Of a stretch of DNA of 9,070 nucleotides, positions 6,056 to 9,070 are shown in pieces. The notes under the pieces are model-generated. The model ran no database searches. It was not told the DNA's origin and saw nothing but the letters and a program-made list of their open reading frames with translations. The position numbers and the translations under genes were made by a program. The stretch is from contig CAZVRG010000033.1 in assembly GCA_964630025.1 (NCBI GenBank), positions 1 to 9,070 of the forward strand, given 5' to 3'. Positions within the stretch are counted from its first letter, which is position 1. The number at the start of each line of letters is the position of its first letter. The DNA is from VMFP01 sp964630025 (GTDB lineage Bacteria > Patescibacteriota > Andersenbacteria > UBA10190 > CAIZMI01).

Positions 6056-6153
6056 GTCGCCGGTCTGCCCGCCGAAGCTTCATGCGAAGGCGGGTTCGCC
6101 ACCGCCTTGGGCGGGGTCCCGCACGAATGCGGGAAGTCCGCCCGGGTCCACCA
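6056..6153 (+). repeat. 98-nt repeat B ending in the tRNA-Ala 3' end
   Basis: Same length and organisation as repeat A. Here the outer stem of the first hairpin is perfect: CCCGCC (6068-6073) with GGCGGG (6089-6094), around GAA/GAA, GC/GC and the loop TTCAT. The 19-nt tRNA-Ala 3' end is at 6135-6153. It follows the stop of the 5658 gene by 5 bp and precedes the Nudix start by 33 bp. Confidence 0.9.
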
Positions 6154-6186
6154 GATGCATTTGACGAAGAGGGTAAAACATAAATT

Positions 6187-6738
6187 ATGGCAGACAATCG
6201 AAGATTGAATATCATTGACGAAGACGGAAAAATTATTGGCGAGGAGACTCGTGAGAATATCCACAATCAAGGATTACTTCATCAGGAAATTCATGTCTGG
6301 TTCTATACACCAAAAGGCGAGATTGTTTTTCAACACCGAGAAAAGAACAAAGATACTTATCCTGATTTATTAGATGCTACAGTTGGCGGTCATGTGGAGA
6401 TTAGCTCGGAATATGAGACCACCGCATTACAGGAATTAGAAGAAGAAACGGGAGTAAAAGTAGAGAAAAACGATCTCACTTTCATTCAGATGGTCAGGAG
6501 TAAAACTTTTGATACTGCCACGAACAAAACCAACAATGTTATTCGAGCGATTTATGCCTATTGCTATGACGGTGATATAGAAAATTTAAGAGTTGAGAAG
6601 GGCAAGGCGATTGGTTTCGAATCATGGACAATTGGAAAGCTTTTCAATATTTCAGATAAGGATAAAAAGCGTTTTATCCCCTCAATTTTTCAAAAAGATA
6701 ATTTAGAGATTTTCGCTAAAATTGAGAAACTTCTATGA
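6187..6738 (+). CDS. Nudix hydrolase, YfcD/IPP-isomerase-like, 183 aa
   Basis: Nudix enzymes hydrolyse nucleoside diphosphates linked to another group, using a metal bound by the Nudix box. The N-terminus (NIIDEDGKIIGEETRENIHNQG) and the segment DLLDATVGGHVE are characteristic of the YfcD/IDI-like branch. The box is G-x5-S-x7-QELEEETGV. The metal-binding glutamates EL-EEE are kept, while the usual first Glu is Ser and the Arg is Gln, so activity or substrate may differ. The substrate is unknown. The gene is clearly more AT-rich than its neighbours and uses AAA, GAA and ATT heavily, which suggests transfer. Its stop overlaps the next start by 4 bp (ATGA), so the two are probably co-translated. 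Confidence 0.85.
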   Translation: MADNRRLNIIDEDGKIIGEETRENIHNQGLLHQEIHVWFYTPKGEIVFQHREKNKDTYPDLLDATVGGHVEISSEYETTALQELEEETGVKVEKNDLTFIQMVRSKTFDTATNKTNNVIRAIYAYCYDGDIENLRVEKGKAIGFESWTIGKLFNISDKDKKRFIPSIFQKDNLEIFAKIEKLL

Positions 6739-7760
6739 AAATAACCATCTGTGGCAGCATCGGATTTTACAAGGAAATGGAAGCAGTTCGAGATGAATTG
6801 ATAAAACTTGGTCACGAAGTGAAAATACCGGAACTTGCTCTTGAGGTTCCTCAAGAATTTGGTGGCGACAAGAAGATATACTTTGGTCAGTACATCGAGC
6901 AGAGCGGCGGAATTGACGCGTTCCCCGCAGAACACGAAATTTGGAATCTAAAGGAGGGAGCGATTAACGATCACTACCAGAAAATCGACTGGTGCGATGG
7001 AATTTTAGTTGTTAATCACAAGAAAAGAGGTATTGAAGGATATATCGGTGGTAACACATTGATTGAAATAGGTGTTGCATTCTATCTCAAGAAAAAGATC
7101 TATATTCTAAATCCAGTTTCATCAGAACTTTCCTATAAACAGGAAATCATGGGAATGAAACCGAAGATTGTAGAGGGTAACTTAGATTTGGTAAAAGCTG
7201 ATTCAACCCAAACAATTGAATGTGAAGTGCGGAGTTTTCTGACGGACGAGCAATATGAAAAGCTCCACGATTTTTTCCAGCGCGAGGCGAAATTTCTCGG
7301 AGAAGACAAACAAGTCACGTATTACTTTGACGCGGAACAGGATCTTCGGATTCAACAAAATTCGCAGTACGCGAAAATCTGGCTGAAGAAGGGGAAGCTG
7401 CATGATGACTCGCGGGAAGAAATCGAGGTGCGCGTGCCGCGGGAGCAGTTCGAGACATTGCATCAACTGTTTCTGTCGCTCGGATACGAAGTGATGATTC
7501 AGTGGTTTCGAAAGCGTTTATCGTTCCAGTGGAACGACATCGAGGTCTCACTGGACGATACGAAAGGCTACGGCCGTATTCTTGAACTCGAAAAGCGCAC
7601 AACGCCCGATCAGGCAGAAGCAACAACCACATACTTGAAAGAAGCGCTCGCACAACTGGACATTCCGCTCACGCCAAAAGAAGCATTCGATCAGCGCTAC
7701 GCGCACTACAAAGAACACTGGCAGGAGATCCGTGATACTGTTTCCGTAGAAAGGCGGTGA
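6735..7760 (+). CDS. nucleoside 2-deoxyribosyltransferase-like domain fused to CYTH domain, 341 aa
   Basis: Residues 1 to about 155 resemble the nucleoside 2-deoxyribosyltransferase-like Rossmann fold: ITICGSIGFYKEM, IDWCDGILVVN, GYIGGNTLIEIGVAFYLKKK and IYILNPV. Members break or exchange N-glycosidic bonds of nucleosides or nucleotides. From residue 161 a CYTH domain follows, starting IECEVR (the ExExK-like strand) and containing DLRIQ, the KGKLHDDSREEIEVR region and GYGRILELE. CYTH proteins act on triphosphates or polyphosphate with a metal (ThTPase, class IV adenylate cyclase, PPPase). The first half is AT-rich like the Nudix gene and the second half is GC-richer, changing around 7190-7230. 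The function of the fusion is not known; housecleaning of modified nucleotides together with the Nudix enzyme is a guess. Confidence 0.8.
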   Translation: MKITICGSIGFYKEMEAVRDELIKLGHEVKIPELALEVPQEFGGDKKIYFGQYIEQSGGIDAFPAEHEIWNLKEGAINDHYQKIDWCDGILVVNHKKRGIEGYIGGNTLIEIGVAFYLKKKIYILNPVSSELSYKQEIMGMKPKIVEGNLDLVKADSTQTIECEVRSFLTDEQYEKLHDFFQREAKFLGEDKQVTYYFDAEQDLRIQQNSQYAKIWLKKGKLHDDSREEIEVRVPREQFETLHQLFLSLGYEVMIQWFRKRLSFQWNDIEVSLDDTKGYGRILELEKRTTPDQAEATTTYLKEALAQLDIPLTPKEAFDQRYAHYKEHWQEIRDTVSVERR

Positions 7761-7766
7761 TGATTG

Positions 7767-8023
7767 ATGCCAGAAGTCCCTATTAACTACCTTGCCGTCC
7801 TCGTTGCCGCGATTGCCAATATGGTGATCGGGTCGTTTTGGTATTCCCCAAAAGGATTCGGGAAACAATGGATGGCATTGTCAGGCATTACGCCTACGAA
7901 CATCGATGCCGCAAAAGCGAAGGGTATGCAAAAGACGTACGCCATCGCGTTTGTTGGATCCTTGCTCATGAGTTATATCCTTTCGCATGCGCTGTTCTTC
8001 GCGAGTACATACTTACAGACAAG
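7767..8023 (+). CDS. DUF1761-like membrane protein, 3' truncated by gap
   Basis: The 85 residues before the gap match the DUF1761 pattern as I know it: NYLAVLVAAIANMVIGSFWYSPKGFGKQWM, a polar linker, then YAIAFVGSLLMSYILSHALFF. That gives two visible membrane helices; the family usually has about four. Function is unknown. The ATG at 7767 follows the previous stop by 6 bp; an in-frame TTG at 7764 is also possible. The sequence enters the 10-N gap at 8024 and no continuation is identifiable. Confidence 0.75.
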
Positions 8024-8033
8024 NNNNNNNNNN
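8024..8033. other. assembly gap (10 N)
   Basis: Ten Ns separate two convergent partial genes. The missing C-terminal part of DUF1761 alone would need more than 10 bp, so the gap is probably larger, or unrelated contigs were joined. Confidence 0.99.
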
Positions 8034-8200
8034 TAGCGGCAAATGCTCTCGCGTGCCGGAACCGTAAACAGTTCATGCGGCATCTTTTTCGCTCCTTCTA
8101 ACGTTGAGGTTGGGAAAAGGACAAAAAATCTTCCTGCGTCTAACAGGGCCATTACAATAGCATTTTCTCGAGCTTCAGTCAAGTTCTTCTTGTTGGGCAT
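8034..8200 (-). CDS. partial hypothetical protein, N-terminal 55 residues
   Basis: On the minus strand an ATG at 8200 opens MPNKKNLTEARENAIVMALL, continuing through FFVLFPTSTLEGAKKMPHEL and running into the gap. I do not recognise a family. The IS element ends 10 bp upstream of the start, so the native upstream region has been replaced. The only possible ribosome-binding sequence (AGG of CAGGTTAGGA) is at the junction with the element. The transposase stop TAG is just before this ATG, so translational coupling is possible. Confidence 0.45.
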
Positions 8201-8202
8201 TC

Positions 8203-9003
8203 CTAACCTGTTGGAACAGAGGAGAGCGAGTTTTCGAGGAAGCTGAGCGGAGAATCGAACCATTCCGGGTGGCAAAATCGGGCAGAGAATTCGCCCACGT
8301 ATGCCGGGAGCTGGGGGAGACTCACATGATGATACATCCTCCGCAGAAACGTCCGCAGGTTGCCGAAGGCGCCTTCAATCTCACTCGTGAGGGCAAACTC
8401 CCATCTCGCATGGATATCTTTCCGGTGGGTGACCGGCCACCAGCGGTCAATGTTCCTGTATATGCCTCCGCCATCCGTCTGGAGACGCGTCTTGGGACGC
8501 ACGTTCTGTGCCAGGAACTGGAAGGCGTGGCCACGCTGGACGTCCGCCGGGACAATCGCATGGGCGAGTTTCCGACTCCCGATCTGCTTGCCGAGCATGA
8601 GCGCGCGGCCGTTCTTCCCGCCGAAGAACGCCTCATCGAGCTGTACGGTTCCTTCGAGGAGCGGGTACTCCTCAGGAAGCTGGGACCGGAAGAGGGTGAA
8701 CGCTCTGCGGACCGAGGGGTCGCTCAGACCGCAGAGCGCCATGGTTTGTCGAACGGGAATCTGCTGCGTCCAGCACCAGAGGAGGGCCCAGAGGGTGCGG
8801 TATGACAGCTTCATGCCCTCCAGGTATGTCCCCGTGAGGAGCGCAAACGGGCGACGACACTGCATGCAGCGATAGCGTGTTTCTGCTACCCGAATCTTCC
8901 GGGTCCCGCAGCGGGGACACCGGACATGCACGCCAAACCGGATGCGACGGAGATGTTTGCGGATCTGGGCGTCTGACGGGATCTGGTTGAGGTGAAAAAC
9001 CAT
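8203..9003 (-). CDS. IS1595-family transposase (ISXO2-like), 266 aa
   Basis: It catalyses movement of the element at 8210-9055. The N-terminal zinc ribbon is C29-P-R-C32 with C46-M-Q-C49, and a helical segment with SDPSVRRAF follows. The ISXO2-like catalytic domain has D123 in LDEAFFGGK, D177 in QTDGGGIY and E208/E210 in TSEIEGAFGNLR, then YHHVSLPQLPAYVGEFSARF. Length is normal for the family and no frame break is seen, so it may be active. The start ATG at 9003 has no obvious Shine-Dalgarno. The last codons (Ser-Val-Pro-Thr-Gly-stop) run through the left terminal repeat and the stop TAG (8205-8203) lies in flanking DNA. Confidence 0.93.
   Translation of the reverse strand: MVFHLNQIPSDAQIRKHLRRIRFGVHVRCPRCGTRKIRVAETRYRCMQCRRPFALLTGTYLEGMKLSYRTLWALLWCWTQQIPVRQTMALCGLSDPSVRRAFTLFRSQLPEEYPLLEGTVQLDEAFFGGKNGRALMLGKQIGSRKLAHAIVPADVQRGHAFQFLAQNVRPKTRLQTDGGGIYRNIDRWWPVTHRKDIHARWEFALTSEIEGAFGNLRTFLRRMYHHVSLPQLPAYVGEFSARFCHPEWFDSPLSFLENSLSSVPTG
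8210..8221 (+). repeat. IS terminal inverted repeat, left
   Basis: GTTGGAACAGAG, 12 of 12 complementary to the right repeat. It encodes part of the transposase C-terminus on the minus strand. Confidence 0.8.
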
Positions 9004-9043
9004 GAGCGTATACGGGTTTAAGAGTCAATGGACTCACCCTACG

Positions 9044-9055
9044 CTCTGTTCCAAC
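9044..9055 (-). repeat. IS terminal inverted repeat, right
   Basis: CTCTGTTCCAAC, the exact inverted copy of 8210-8221, 40 bp upstream of the transposase start on the minus strand. The last 15 bp of the window (9056-9070) are flanking DNA with nothing recognisable. Confidence 0.8.
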
Positions 9056-9070
9056 TGCTTTGGATTACCC

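Larger units (their letters stand above)
8210..9055 (-). mobile_element. IS1595-family insertion sequence, about 846 bp
   Basis: GTTGGAACAGAG at 8210-8221 is a perfect inverted copy of CTCTGTTCCAAC at 9044-9055, and these bound the transposase gene. The 8 bp outside (CCTAACCT left, TGCTTTGG right) do not match. An 8-bp target duplication typical of this family is therefore not visible, and the exact ends or the history of the copy remain unsure. Confidence 0.8.

Noticed and set aside
5524..6153. CRISPR-like reading of repeats A and B
   Set aside because: There are only two 98-nt copies, the interval holds a whole gene, and the repeats have tRNA ends; no spacer pattern or cas gene is present.
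6161..6190. TTGACG at 6161 as a -35 element for the Nudix gene
   Set aside because: At 16-18 bp spacing the -10 would overlap the ATG and does not match the consensus.
8269..8875. Plus-strand ORFs of 178 and 171 codons
   Set aside because: They are antisense to the transposase, whose zinc ribbon and catalytic motifs are clear; they reflect its high GC content.
8202..9063. Target-site duplication around the IS1595-family element
   Set aside because: The flanking 8-mers CCTAACCT and TGCTTTGG do not match and no shifted 8-bp repeat was found.

Overview
The window starts inside a 16S rRNA gene, whose 5' part lies outside. The 16S is divergent: it departs from the usual sequence at two universal primer sites and carries a group I intron with a LAGLIDADG endonuclease ORF. 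Together with CCA-encoding tRNAs, small genes of unknown function and hairpin-rich spacers, this fits an uncultivated bacterium, most likely Patescibacteria/CPR. That placement is inference. Two 10-N runs (1168-1177, 8024-8033) are assembly gaps of uncertain true length, so this is probably a metagenomic scaffold.

Layout. 1-1560: 3' half of 16S, interrupted at 708-1515 by the intron. 1561-2189: spacer, terminator and a minus-strand gene of unknown function. 2237-2737: about 500 bp packed with GC-rich hairpins around a minus-strand tRNA-Ile(GAU), with pieces that look like another, broken tRNA. 2890-3870: two small plus-strand genes, the first with a good RBS and terminator, the second with a promoter that predicts a leaderless mRNA. 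3953-4027: tRNA-Ala(UGC). 4120-5283: membrane-anchored beta-propeller protein. 5524-6153: two 98-nt repeats that end in the last 19 nt of tRNA-Ala and flank one small membrane-protein gene. 6187-7760: an overlapping Nudix gene and a gene fusing a nucleoside-deoxyribosyltransferase-like domain to a CYTH domain. 7767-8200: two gene fragments on either side of the second gap. 8203-9055: an IS1595-family element.

How it fits together. No 23S gene follows the 16S. tRNA-Ile(GAU) and tRNA-Ala(UGC), the pair classically found between 16S and 23S, are both nearby but scattered and in opposite orientation, as if an ancestral rRNA operon had been broken up. The most unusual signal is a family of hairpins: a GC-rich outer stem, a symmetric 3x3 internal loop (GAA/GAA or GUA/GUA), a short GC inner stem and a small apical loop. 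They lie against tRNA or tRNA-like 3' ends, and in three places the sequence reads as a tRNA T-arm with palindromic DNA inserted in its T-loop. Between tRNA-Ala and the Nudix gene, these ends divide the sequence into units of one gene each, which looks like a cassette array anchored at tRNA-Ala. The Nudix gene and the N-terminal half of the fusion are AT-rich and the CYTH half is not, so the last unit may have recombined in frame into a resident gene.
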